Below, one piece after another: positions 33,706 through 41,735 of a stretch of DNA of 64,000 nt. Under the pieces are notes generated by a model. It was not told the DNA's origin. It worked only from the letters and a program-made list of their open reading frames with translations, and searched no databases. The DNA is from Flavobacterium cerinum (GTDB taxonomy: Bacteria; Bacteroidota; Bacteroidia; Flavobacteriales; Flavobacteriaceae), in the NCBI RefSeq assembly GCF_004028155.1, contig NZ_SBII01000013.1, positions 62,001-126,000 on the forward strand, read 5' to 3'. Every line of letters begins with the position of its first letter. The first letter of the stretch is position 1. The position numbers and the translations under genes are program-made.

Positions 33706-34653
33706 TTATTTTCTTTGCAAAGGGCTTGAAATCTCTACATTCTGGAAAGCTATTGCGCCTTTAATAACACCTGCAATCGTGCTGCGTAATGCTTCTATTA
33801 TGTGAAGTTTTAATTCTTTTTTAGAATAGATAAGGCTTACTTCGCGTGATGGTTTTGGTTCTTTAAAATGACGCAGTTTTGCTTTGGACTTACCTTCCAT
33901 ATCTAATGTATGTAAATAAGGGAGCAAGGTCATTCCTAAGCCTTCATCGGCTAATTTTACCATTGTTTCAAAACTGCCGCTTTCAATCTGAAAATGATTT
34001 TCAGAAGGCAGAGATGTGGCTTTGCATATATTAAGTACATTATTACGGAAACAATGTCCGTCCTGTAATAATAAAATGTTACTCAGGTTCATTTCGAGAT
34101 CTTCTACCTCAAATTCTTTCTTTTGGTAAGCAGGATTATTCTCCGGTACATAAGCTACAAAAGGCTCATAGTACATTACAATCTCTTTTATAGTTTCCTC
34201 ATTTAAAGGAGTAGCAGCTATTGCAGCATCCAGCTGCCCGTTTTTAAGCATACGGATAATTTCCTCAGTAGTGCGTTCCTCTATGATAAGGTTCACTTTT
34301 GGATACTTATGGATAAAATTTGCCATAAACATAGGGAGCAGGGTAGGCATAATCGTTGGGATGATCCCTATTTTAAAATCGCCTCCAATGTAACCTTTTT
34401 GCTGGTCTACAATATCTTTAATACGCCCGGATTCGTTTACAATATTCTTTGCCTGCTGTACAATTTTCTGTCCAACGTCTGTAAGCTGGATAGGCTTTTT
34501 ACTACGGTCAAATATTTGTATTTCAAGTTCTTCTTCAAGCTTTTGTATCTGCATACTTAATGTAGGCTGTGTAACGAAACACTTTTCGGCTGCAAGGGTG
34601 AAATTTCTGTGTTCTGCTACGGCAAGTACATAATGCAATTGGGTAATAGTCAT
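33706..34653 (-). CDS. oxyR: LysR-family peroxide sensor OxyR
   Basis: The 315-residue regulator has an N-terminal winged helix-turn-helix (FTLAAEKCFVTQPTLSMQIQ) and a C-terminal sensor domain. The sensor has the redox pair Cys201 and Cys210 (LLLQDGHCFRNNVLNIC), with the same eight-residue spacing as Cys199/Cys208 of E. coli OxyR. Oxidation by hydrogen peroxide forms a disulfide and turns on defence genes. It is divergent from dps, a classic OxyR target, with 109 bases between the starts, so regulation of dps and of oxyR itself is likely. Confidence 0.93.
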   Translation of the reverse strand: MTITQLHYVLAVAEHRNFTLAAEKCFVTQPTLSMQIQKLEEELEIQIFDRSKKPIQLTDVGQKIVQQAKNIVNESGRIKDIVDQQKGYIGGDFKIGIIPTIMPTLLPMFMANFIHKYPKVNLIIEERTTEEIIRMLKNGQLDAAIAATPLNEETIKEIVMYYEPFVAYVPENNPAYQKKEFEVEDLEMNLSNILLLQDGHCFRNNVLNICKATSLPSENHFQIESGSFETMVKLADEGLGMTLLPYLHTLDMEGKSKAKLRHFKEPKPSREVSLIYSKKELKLHIIEALRSTIAGVIKGAIAFQNVEISSPLQRK

Positions 34654-34689
34654 AGTATAGATTTTTATGATAAAATTATAAAAACTATT

Positions 34690-34702
34690 GATATTAGCTA
34701 TC
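34690..34702. promoter_or_regulatory. Candidate OxyR site in the oxyR/dps intergenic region
   Basis: A GATA-N5-TATC dyad (GATATTAGCTATC) lies near the middle of the divergent spacer. LysR-type proteins bind such interrupted dyads, and ATAG/CTAT quarter-sites are part of the E. coli OxyR pattern (CTAT also occurs at 34685-34688). The match is partial. Confidence 0.4.
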
Positions 34703-34762
34703 CTTTTTATGGGTAATTTTACTTAAATTTAGATTATAAAACTTACAATCAATACGAGAGAT

Positions 34763-35263
34763 ATGAGAACGAAAAAACAAGAAAACGCCACGAACGTGCT
34801 GGGTTTACCAGTAAAAGAATCAGAAGTAATTGCAGCAGAACTTAATATCCTATTATCTAATTTTCAGGTTTATTACCAAAACCTGCGCGGTATTCACTGG
34901 AACATACGCGGAAAACGCTTTTTTGACCTTCATGTTAAATTTGAGGAACTTTATAATGACGCCCAGCTTAAAATAGACATGATTGCAGAGCGTGTACTTA
35001 CTTTAGGAGGTACACCACTACATACTTTAGAGGATTATATAGCAAACAACCGACTTGAAGTTGGTAAAAACATTTCGAAAGATACAGAGGCTGTTCAATT
35101 GATCATGACTTCTATTGCAGATCTGCTTAAGATCGAAAGAATAATACTGGATGAATCTGACAAAATAAGTGATGAAGGTACAAACTCAATGATGAGTGAT
35201 TTTATTAAAGAACAGGAGAAAACCATGTGGATGATGAAAGCGTGGAGTGAGGAAGAGATTTAA
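34763..35263 (+). CDS. dps: Dps-family DNA-binding ferritin
   Basis: Dps forms 12-subunit cages that bind DNA and oxidise Fe2+ with hydrogen peroxide, preventing hydroxyl radical damage. The 166-residue protein has all four ligands of the intersubunit ferroxidase site in the usual spacing: His45 (GIHWNIRG), His57 (FDLHVKF), Asp72 and Glu76 (KIDMIAERV). The Lys-rich N-terminus MRTKKQENATN could bind DNA. It is divergent from oxyR. A weak -7-like sequence, TAAATTTA, lies at 34724-34731. Confidence 0.95.
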   Translation: MRTKKQENATNVLGLPVKESEVIAAELNILLSNFQVYYQNLRGIHWNIRGKRFFDLHVKFEELYNDAQLKIDMIAERVLTLGGTPLHTLEDYIANNRLEVGKNISKDTEAVQLIMTSIADLLKIERIILDESDKISDEGTNSMMSDFIKEQEKTMWMMKAWSEEEI

Positions 35264-35334
35264 TGTAAATTTTAGTATAAAATTAAATATTGGCTCGAAT
35301 TTTGTTAATGGAAAAAGCGTACATTCGCATTTCT

Positions 35335-35619
35335 ATGAAAATAATTGTAAACATAGTGTTATTTCTGTTCCTGTCGTTTCTGGCATCACCTACTATTGTG
35401 AGCCTGATTGAAGACGAGGCAGATATGTCTATGGTTTACAGCCTTACAGAAGAAGAAATCCAAAAAGAAATAAAAGAGGTAAAAGCCGCACCACATAGTG
35501 AATTGCGGCTAACCTTCTTTGAACCTACAAAAAAGGTTTCTGTCATAAAATCTGCAAATCTTCAAAAACACGACAATGTTTCTGAAGAGATATTTTCTCC
35601 TCCTCCCGAGTTCGTATAA
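35335..35619 (+). CDS. Small secreted or membrane-tethered protein, 94 aa
   Basis: An N-terminal hydrophobic segment (IIVNIVLFLFLSFLASPTIVSLI) is followed by an acidic, helical region (YSLTEEEIQKEIKEVKA) and a polar tail ending PPPEFV. I recognise no family. The frame is open back to 35290. The ATG at 35335 places the hydrophobic segment at the N-terminus and follows TACATTCG (35320-35327). It is 83 bases before the SulP transporter gene on the same strand and could be its accessory. Confidence 0.62.
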   Translation: MKIIVNIVLFLFLSFLASPTIVSLIEDEADMSMVYSLTEEEIQKEIKEVKAAPHSELRLTFFEPTKKVSVIKSANLQKHDNVSEEIFSPPPEFV

Positions 35620-35702
35620 TCCAATTTGACGTCCGTTATTGGACAGCTGTGTGAATACATGAGTATTTGCAAGCGTAATTGTATTATATTATTTTATCGG
35701 TT

Positions 35703-37325
35703 ATGACAAAAAAGACAAATCTTTTTGCTAACCTCAAGGCCGATTTTCCATCGGGACTTGTGGTATTTTTAGTGGCTCTACCATTATGTTTAGGTATTGC
35801 ACTAGCATCCGGGGCACCACCGTTGTCTGGGATTATTTCAGGTATTATTGGCGGTATTGTAGTGGGATGGTTAAGTAAATCCCATATAAGCGTATCCGGT
35901 CCGGCTGCGGGTCTTACTGCCATTGTTTTAACAGCAATTACAGCATTAGGCTCATTCGAAACCTTTTTGCTGGCAGTTTTTCTTGCTGGTCTTTTCCAAT
36001 TAATATTGGGATTTCTTAAAGCAGGAAGTATTTCTAATTATTTCCCATCTAATGTAATAGAAGGTATGCTTGCGGGTATTGGTGTTATCATTATCCTTAA
36101 ACAGCTGCCGCATGCGGTAGGTTTTGATGCCGACTTTGAAGGTGATGAATCCTTTTTACAGGCAGGTGGAGGCAACACATTTTCGTCTATTGTAGGCGCC
36201 CTGGATTATTTCCATCTTGGTGCGATTATTATAACGGCAATATCTGTTACCATCCTTATACTATGGGATAAAGTACCGTTCCTTAAAAAGCTTAAACTGG
36301 TTCCGGGAGCACTTGTAGCAGTTATAGTGAGTATTGTTTTAAATGAAGTATTCATCGCAACAGGCAGTAATCTTCAAATTGCTGCAGCTCACCTTGTAAA
36401 TCTTCCCGTGCCACAATCTTTAGAAGAGTTTAAAGCTATTATTATTACTCCAAATTTTGCAAGTATATCTAATCCCCAGGTTTGGATCACTGCTATGACG
36501 ATTACTATTGTAGCTTCTATCGAGACGCTTTTATGTATAGAAGCATCAGACAGGATGGATACGCAGAAACGTTATACAAGTACTAATATGGAGCTTAAAG
36601 CACAAGGTGTTGGTAATATGGTAAGTGCACTTTTAGGTGGTTTACCAATGACATCTGTAGTCGTACGTTCTTCGGCAAATGCTAATGCAGGAGCAAAAAC
36701 TAAAATGTCGGCAATTATACATGGTGTCCTATTACTATTGTGTGTACTTAGTATTCCGTTCATTCTAAACAAAATTCCATTAGCAACCCTTGCGGCAGTA
36801 TTAATACTTGTAGGTTATAAGTTGGCTAAACCGGCTACTGTACTTCACTTTTGGCACAAAGGGAAATACCAGTTTATACCTTTCATAGCAACATTGCTTG
36901 CAGTAGTATTCACAGACTTACTAAAAGGTGTGGCTTTAGGTATGATAATAAGTATCATCTTTGTTTTGAGAGGTAATCTTAAAAGAGCTTACAATTTTAG
37001 AAAAGATGAATATGCAGAAGGCGATGTGATCCATATCGATCTTGCTCAGGAAGTTTCATTCCTTAATAAAGCAGCAATTAAATATACGCTGAATGAGATT
37101 CCTGCAAAATCAAAAGTGGTTATCGATGCATCAGATACTGTATACATCGCCCATGATGTATTAGACCTGATACAGGAATTCACAGAGTTTAAAGCTAAAG
37201 AGATGCATATAAAAGTGAAACTTGTTGGCTTTAAAGAAGCTTATGAGTTAGAAAATACTGATCCATCTAAACAGCATGTGTTTGTAGAACACAAGATTAA
37301 AAAAGAGAAAAAAGAAACAGTTTAA
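35703..37325 (+). CDS. SulP-family anion (probably bicarbonate) transporter
   Basis: This 540-residue transporter has 10-14 membrane segments in the SulP pattern, starting FPSGLVVFLVALPLCLGIALASG and including SGPAAGLTAIVLTAI and TMTITIVASIETLLCIEASDRMD. A cytoplasmic STAS domain follows (about 420-535: DVIHIDLAQEVSFLNKAAIK, KVVIDASDTVYIAHDVLDLI). The gene 52 bases downstream encodes a beta-carbonic anhydrase. SulP proteins next to carbonic anhydrase are generally taken as bicarbonate transporters rather than sulfate transporters; that is an inference from context. The ATG at 35703 was preferred over an upstream start (35679) because the family start MTKK...NLKADF lies there. Confidence 0.9.
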   Translation: MTKKTNLFANLKADFPSGLVVFLVALPLCLGIALASGAPPLSGIISGIIGGIVVGWLSKSHISVSGPAAGLTAIVLTAITALGSFETFLLAVFLAGLFQLILGFLKAGSISNYFPSNVIEGMLAGIGVIIILKQLPHAVGFDADFEGDESFLQAGGGNTFSSIVGALDYFHLGAIIITAISVTILILWDKVPFLKKLKLVPGALVAVIVSIVLNEVFIATGSNLQIAAAHLVNLPVPQSLEEFKAIIITPNFASISNPQVWITAMTITIVASIETLLCIEASDRMDTQKRYTSTNMELKAQGVGNMVSALLGGLPMTSVVVRSSANANAGAKTKMSAIIHGVLLLLCVLSIPFILNKIPLATLAAVLILVGYKLAKPATVLHFWHKGKYQFIPFIATLLAVVFTDLLKGVALGMIISIIFVLRGNLKRAYNFRKDEYAEGDVIHIDLAQEVSFLNKAAIKYTLNEIPAKSKVVIDASDTVYIAHDVLDLIQEFTEFKAKEMHIKVKLVGFKEAYELENTDPSKQHVFVEHKIKKEKKETV

Positions 37326-37377
37326 AAAAGAAACAACTTCTGTGCCCTGGTGCAGAATCTATATAAAATATAATATT

Positions 37378-38022
37378 ATGAGTACAAGCGTAGATTTTTA
37401 CAAGAAGATACTAGACAATAACAAAATTTGGTCTGAAACTAAATTAAGCCAGGACCCGGAATATTTTCAAAAACTTGCTAAAGGGCAGCAACCGCCATTA
37501 TTATGGATAGGATGTTCAGATAGTAGAGTTCCTGCTAATGAAGTTATCGGAGCTCAGCCGGGTGAAGTTTTTGTACACAGAAACATTGCTAACATGGTTG
37601 TTCATACTGATATGAATATGCTTAGCGTACTTGATTATGCTGTTAATGTTTTAAAAGTAAAACATATTATAGTATGTGGTCATTACGGTTGTGGTGGTGT
37701 TAAAGCTGCTATGGGTAACGATTCTATCGGGCTTATTGATAACTGGATCCGTCATATAAAAGATGTATATAGACACCACCATGCTTACCTTGATTCTATT
37801 TTAGATGAGAATGATAGGTTTAACGCTTTTGTGGAGCTTAATGTTAAAGAACAGGTTTCGGATCTTGCAAAAACCTCTATTGTACAAAATGCATGGAAAA
37901 ACGGACAGGAACTATGCCTGCACGGATGGGTTTACGGACTTGATACAGGTATAGTAAAAGACCTTGAAGTTAATTTTTGCGATAACGGTGATTTGGGTAA
38001 AGTACACCGTCTTCAATTTTAG
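37378..38022 (+). CDS. Beta-class carbonic anhydrase
   Basis: This enzyme interconverts CO2 and bicarbonate. The 214-residue protein carries the zinc ligands Cys46 (WIGCSDSRVPA), His102 and Cys105 (VCGHYGCGGV), and the Asp48/Arg50 dyad of beta enzymes. Length and motifs are standard. It is downstream of the SulP transporter and ends in a terminator, so the two probably form an anion uptake and hydration operon. The frame extends upstream to 37342, but the ATG at 37378 fits the family. Confidence 0.95.
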   Translation: MSTSVDFYKKILDNNKIWSETKLSQDPEYFQKLAKGQQPPLLWIGCSDSRVPANEVIGAQPGEVFVHRNIANMVVHTDMNMLSVLDYAVNVLKVKHIIVCGHYGCGGVKAAMGNDSIGLIDNWIRHIKDVYRHHHAYLDSILDENDRFNAFVELNVKEQVSDLAKTSIVQNAWKNGQELCLHGWVYGLDTGIVKDLEVNFCDNGDLGKVHRLQF

Positions 38023-38037
38023 TGTTGTATTGAAACT

Positions 38038-38067
38038 AAAAAACCGCCATAAAGGTGGTTTTTTTAT
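38038..38067 (+). terminator. Intrinsic terminator of the SulP/carbonic anhydrase operon
   Basis: An AAACCGCC / GGTGGTTT stem (one G-T pair) is followed by seven T residues. Confidence 0.85.
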
Positions 38068-38161
38068 TTGATAGAAGTTTTATCAGGAAAAGATGGCAGT
38101 GAAAAGTTCTAATAGTACTTCGATAATACTTAAAGAGGTCCAATTGTTTTCTTTATCCGGT

Positions 38162-39358
38162 TTATTCATTGTCCAGATTCTCATTAAACATAGACGGTAG
38201 TAACTGCGGTATGAATTTAATAAGTAATGGTAATAACAAACTGCCTCCCGGTAAAAGGAAAATGGTTAACGATGGTATTGTCTTGCATATTTCAAGCAGC
38301 TGTTTCTTGATCTTTTTCTTTTCTTTATCCTCCAGGTTACGGTGGGTAGAGTGGGTAAGAAGGAGCATCAGTTCGGCATTATTAGATAATTCTTTTACCA
38401 AACGCTTTTTGTTACGGCGAATAAGCAGCATTACGTTTTGCGACGCATGGTCATAAAAATGCTTTACTGGATTTGAATACCTGAAAAAAGGAATTTCTTT
38501 GCGGTTCATTTTTATGAAAAGATGAAAAGAAGCGATACTTTCTGCAGCAATCTCATCATTAATTTCAAGTTGTTTGGCAAGGCGGTATAGAAAATCAATT
38601 TCAGATTCCTGTGCTTTGCCATCACTCCAAATTGCCATTCCCGCCATATCAAGCAGATAATTTTTTTCAGGTTTAGAAGTGAAATACTTTAGCTCCAGTT
38701 TTTCCAGATCATCGGTATTGATCGATGAGAATTTGGTGTAACGAACAGATGATTCAAACAGCTTTATGAGCAGATTGTCATAAGTAGATCTTTCGGTCTT
38801 TGTTTTTAACGCAAGCGAAACAATACTCATAACGGTTTCCTCCAGTTTCTTTAAATATTTTTCCGGAATTTCGTTGTTAAGGAGATATTGGCGAAAGGCC
38901 AGGATATCCATAAACAGCAGCGCATTGGTAAGTATGTGCGAAAAATTACGGCTTAAAATATTATTATTGGTCCTGATACGTTCATCCAGAATTTCTTCTA
39001 ACCGATGGCTTTGTGTGCCTGCGGGTAATACTTTCTTGAAGAAATCGAAACCTTCAGGGGTCATTTCTTTATAAAAAAGAATTCCTTTTTCGATAAAGCT
39101 TTTAGGATCATCTTGTTTATTTACCAGTCGGTATACATCATATAAGGTATTGAGTAAGGCAACTTTAGTAATTTCCTCAGTTGTCCACCCTTTTGTTTCC
39201 TTCGTGTCCAGATTGCTAAAAGATACTACATGTCCATATATAAAGCCTGTATCCCGTACTGATCTGTAAAAATCATGGGAGTTAGGATGGACAGGCAGCC
39301 TGTTTTTTAGCTGCGCAAAAAATTTATCAATCCAGCCGCTGGCAGAAGGGTTTATCAT
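38162..39358 (-). CDS. LETM1-related biofilm-associated-type protein, 398 aa
   Basis: The protein has no signal peptide. The N-terminal region (INPSASGWIDKFFAQLKNR) and a middle TerB-like helical section (YLLDMAGMAIWSDGKAQESEIDFLYRLAKQL) lead to the C-terminal LETM1-like segment KKKIKKQLLEICKTIPSLTIFLLPGGSLLLPLLIKFIPQLLPS. There a hydrophobic hairpin with Pro-Gly-Gly matches the ribosome-binding-like region of mitochondrial LETM1. In Bacteroidetes this architecture is usually named LETM1-related biofilm-associated protein; its action is not established. The gene is monocistronic, and its -7 box nearly touches the ATG. Confidence 0.8.
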   Translation of the reverse strand: MINPSASGWIDKFFAQLKNRLPVHPNSHDFYRSVRDTGFIYGHVVSFSNLDTKETKGWTTEEITKVALLNTLYDVYRLVNKQDDPKSFIEKGILFYKEMTPEGFDFFKKVLPAGTQSHRLEEILDERIRTNNNILSRNFSHILTNALLFMDILAFRQYLLNNEIPEKYLKKLEETVMSIVSLALKTKTERSTYDNLLIKLFESSVRYTKFSSINTDDLEKLELKYFTSKPEKNYLLDMAGMAIWSDGKAQESEIDFLYRLAKQLEINDEIAAESIASFHLFIKMNRKEIPFFRYSNPVKHFYDHASQNVMLLIRRNKKRLVKELSNNAELMLLLTHSTHRNLEDKEKKKIKKQLLEICKTIPSLTIFLLPGGSLLLPLLIKFIPQLLPSMFNENLDNE

Positions 39359-39362
39359 TCTG

Positions 39363-39370
39363 CAAAACTA
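39363..39370 (-). promoter_or_regulatory. -7 promoter element abutting the LETM1-related gene
   Basis: On the minus strand it reads TAGTTTTG, an exact match that ends 4 bases before the ATG at 39358. A leaderless or nearly leaderless transcript is predicted. Confidence 0.5.
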
Positions 39371-39461
39371 TACAATTTTTTACTCACTTAACAGCCTGTT
39401 AATAAGAGTTAAATAAAACCTATATTTTATAGTGTGTTAAAATTGTCTTATATAAAAAATA

Positions 39462-39469
39462 TAAATTTG
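39462..39469 (+). promoter_or_regulatory. -7 promoter element of the FAD oxidoreductase gene
   Basis: TAAATTTG is an exact match 23 bases before the ATG at 39493. A TTG lies 16 bases upstream (39443-39445). Confidence 0.45.
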
Positions 39470-39492
39470 TTTAACCCCCAAATTAAAATTAT

Positions 39493-40698
39493 ATGACACT
39501 AAAAGCTGGATACCCATTTTGGCTTATCAAAGACGGATTACCTTTTACATTTCCTAAACTGGATCGTAATATTAATACAGAGGTAGTAATTATCGGTGCA
39601 GGAATATCAGGAGCATTAGTACGTTATCATCTGGTCAATGCCGGAATCGACTGCGTTACAATTGATGCCAGAACCATTGGATTAGGAAGTACTTGTGCCA
39701 GTACAGCATTATTGCAATATGAGATCGATGTGCCACTCTATGAACTTTCTAATATGATAGGTAAAGAGAAAGCAGAGCGTGCTTATACACTTTGCAGCGA
39801 AGCCATAGATAAGTTAGGTGATATTGCTAAGAAGCATGATGCTGAATATTTTGAATCGAAAAAAAGCCTTTATTATGCTGCATATAAAAAAGATGTGCCT
39901 AAGCTAAAAAAGGAATTTGAAGCCAGAAAGGCAGCGGGATTCAAAGTACGCTATCTGGAAGAAAGGGAAATAATGAAAGAGTTTGGTTTTAGCAGTCCTG
40001 GAGCCATATTATCTGATCAGGGAGCAGAGACCAACGCTTATATGCTTACACATAAACTGCTTCAGCACAAGTATAAAAAGGAAAAAGCAAATGAAATATT
40101 TGACAGGAGCCCGGTTACAAACATTAAGCATAATCCGAAAGGTGTGGTGCTTACTACCGAAACCGGTTATACGTTAAAGGCCAAAAAACTAATATATGCT
40201 ACAGGCTATGAAGTAGTAAATTTTATTGATAAAAAGATCGTAAATCTTATGTCTACTTACGCCGTAGTGAGCGAACAGTATAATGTGCGTAAATTTTGGA
40301 AAGATGATGTGTTGATCTGGAATACAGCTAATCCGTATCTGTATATGCGTACAACCGCAGACAACAGGGTGTTGATAGGCGGTAGGGATGAAGATTTTAA
40401 TGATCCTGTTATAAGAGACAAGTTAATTGATAAAAAGACAAAAGAACTTACTAAAGACATCAATAAAACATTCCCTCTTCTTGATTTTAAACCCGAATTT
40501 AGCTGGACCGGTACTTTTGGTTCTACTAAAGATGGGCTTCCTTATATAGGGCCTTATGAGAAACTGCCCAACAGTTATTTTGCGCTTGGGTTTGGCGGTA
40601 ACGGTATTACGTTCAGTCTTATTGCAGCGGAGATCATTACCGATCTGATCCTGGGTAAAGAGAACAAGGACCTGCATTTATTTTCATTTGACAGATAA
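39493..40698 (+). CDS. FAD-dependent (DAO-type) oxidoreductase
   Basis: The 401-residue protein has the FAD-binding loop VVIIGAGISGALVRYHLVNAG near residue 32, the TGYEVVNF dinucleotide segment, LYMRTTADNRVLIGGRDEDF and the closing GLPYIGPYEKLPNSYFALGFGGNGITFS. These are marks of D-amino-acid oxidase-type (DAO) enzymes such as glycine oxidases and dehydrogenases. The substrate is unknown. Absence of a Rieske domain separates it from the longer FAD/Rieske fusion proteins that share this N-terminus. It is transcribed alone. Confidence 0.9.
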   Translation: MTLKAGYPFWLIKDGLPFTFPKLDRNINTEVVIIGAGISGALVRYHLVNAGIDCVTIDARTIGLGSTCASTALLQYEIDVPLYELSNMIGKEKAERAYTLCSEAIDKLGDIAKKHDAEYFESKKSLYYAAYKKDVPKLKKEFEARKAAGFKVRYLEEREIMKEFGFSSPGAILSDQGAETNAYMLTHKLLQHKYKKEKANEIFDRSPVTNIKHNPKGVVLTTETGYTLKAKKLIYATGYEVVNFIDKKIVNLMSTYAVVSEQYNVRKFWKDDVLIWNTANPYLYMRTTADNRVLIGGRDEDFNDPVIRDKLIDKKTKELTKDINKTFPLLDFKPEFSWTGTFGSTKDGLPYIGPYEKLPNSYFALGFGGNGITFSLIAAEIITDLILGKENKDLHLFSFDR

Positions 40699-40804
40699 AG
40701 CGTTTTAATATTTCCATAACACTAATTGTGAAAGCGCTAACAACTCCATGCTATTTTATGTGTTAATTTCGGTGTTCAACAATTAATTACAAAACTAACC
40801 GATT

Positions 40805-41404
40805 ATGAAAAGGACATCAATTTTTAGTAAAACGCTGCTTGGAGCTGCGGTACTAACTTTATCTTTAGGAATGCAGTCATGTAAAACGGAACCGAAACAG
40901 GAAGATCCGAAAGAGGTTGCGGAAGACGAGAACGAAGCAAAATTTGACAATGTAGACGAAGCAAAAGAAGACGATTCTGAGTATTTTGTTGATGCTGCCG
41001 AAGTAGACATGGAAGAAATAGGGCTTGGTAAACTGGCACAGCAAAAAAGTACCAATCCGGATGTGAAAGCTTTAGGTAAAATGATGGTAGAACAGCATGA
41101 AAAATCGGCTGCCGCTTTAAAAGAAGCAGCTGCTAAGAAAAACATCAGCCTGCCTACATCACTTACAGAAGATGGTCAAAAAGCATACAAAGACCTAAAT
41201 GATAAAAATGGTCACGATTTTGACAAAAAATATGTAGATTTGATGGTTTCAGGTCATGAAGACCTAATTAAAAAAATGGAGAAGGCATCTGAAAAAGCTG
41301 CCGATGCAGATATAAGAATGTGGGCTGCTAATATGCTGCCAACGCTTAGAACGCATCTTGAACATGCTAAATTAACAAAAGAAAAAGTAGACGCTGTGAA
41401 GTAA
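40805..41404 (+). CDS. DUF4142-type lipoprotein
   Basis: This 199-residue lipoprotein has the lipobox LSLGMQSC (Cys26) and a highly acidic linker. Its ferritin-like four-helix DUF4142 domain (about 60-199) includes YFVDAAEVDMEEIGLGKLAQ, VKALGKMMVEQHEKSAAALKE, YVDLMVSGHEDLIKKMEKAS and MLPTLRTHLEHAKL. The family is predicted to be periplasmic and linked with stress. The small DUF5670-type membrane protein follows 26 bases downstream, and a strong terminator ends the pair. Confidence 0.85.
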   Translation: MKRTSIFSKTLLGAAVLTLSLGMQSCKTEPKQEDPKEVAEDENEAKFDNVDEAKEDDSEYFVDAAEVDMEEIGLGKLAQQKSTNPDVKALGKMMVEQHEKSAAALKEAAAKKNISLPTSLTEDGQKAYKDLNDKNGHDFDKKYVDLMVSGHEDLIKKMEKASEKAADADIRMWAANMLPTLRTHLEHAKLTKEKVDAVK

Positions 41405-41430
41405 TTCATTAGCCTGCATTTAAAATTGCT

Positions 41431-41592
41431 ATGAGAAATTTATTGTATATCGTTGCTGTATTGTTTTTACTGATGTGGGCTATAGGTAGTTTTGCTTACC
41501 ATGTAGGCAGTGCCCTTATTAATCTTCTGCTTATTGCAGCTATCGTGATGATAGGTTATAATATGATAAGAAGAAAGCCGCCAACAAATTAA
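41431..41592 (+). CDS. DUF5670 / lmo0937-type small membrane protein, 53 aa
   Basis: The short frame begins MRNLLYIVAVLFLLMWAIGS, has a second hydrophobic helix (ALINLLLIAAIVMIGYNMI) and ends in RRKPPTN. This is the classic layout of the lmo0937 family: 'W-ail-G' in the first helix and a 'g..iH.LLviAi' second helix. It encodes a two-helix inner-membrane protein of unknown role, often found beside stress genes. It is shorter than the cutoff usually applied by gene finders and easily missed. It is 26 bases after the DUF4142 gene and before their terminator. Confidence 0.8.
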   Translation: MRNLLYIVAVLFLLMWAIGSFAYHVGSALINLLLIAAIVMIGYNMIRRKPPTN

Positions 41593-41610
41593 ATGATATA
41601 GTAACTATAA

Positions 41611-41652
41611 TAAAACCCCTTGATGTATCATGCGTCAAGGGGTTTTAGTTTT
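41611..41652 (+). terminator. Intrinsic terminator of the DUF4142/DUF5670 pair
   Basis: TAAAACCCCTTGA / TCAAGGGGTTTTA forms a 13-bp stem, followed by a T-rich sequence. Confidence 0.88.
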
Positions 41653-41671
41653 TGTAATAATTTAGATAAAT

Positions 41672-41712
41672 AAAAAAGAACCCCGCTATGTATAAATAGA
41701 TAGCGGGGTTAA
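41672..41712 (-). terminator. Intrinsic terminator of the beta-oxidation operon
   Basis: AACCCCGCTA / TAGCGGGGTT is followed on the minus strand by a T-run. It lies 24 bases after the acyl-CoA dehydrogenase stop. Confidence 0.85.
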
Positions 41713-41735
41713 ACAAACTAAAAACAATAGTAGTA

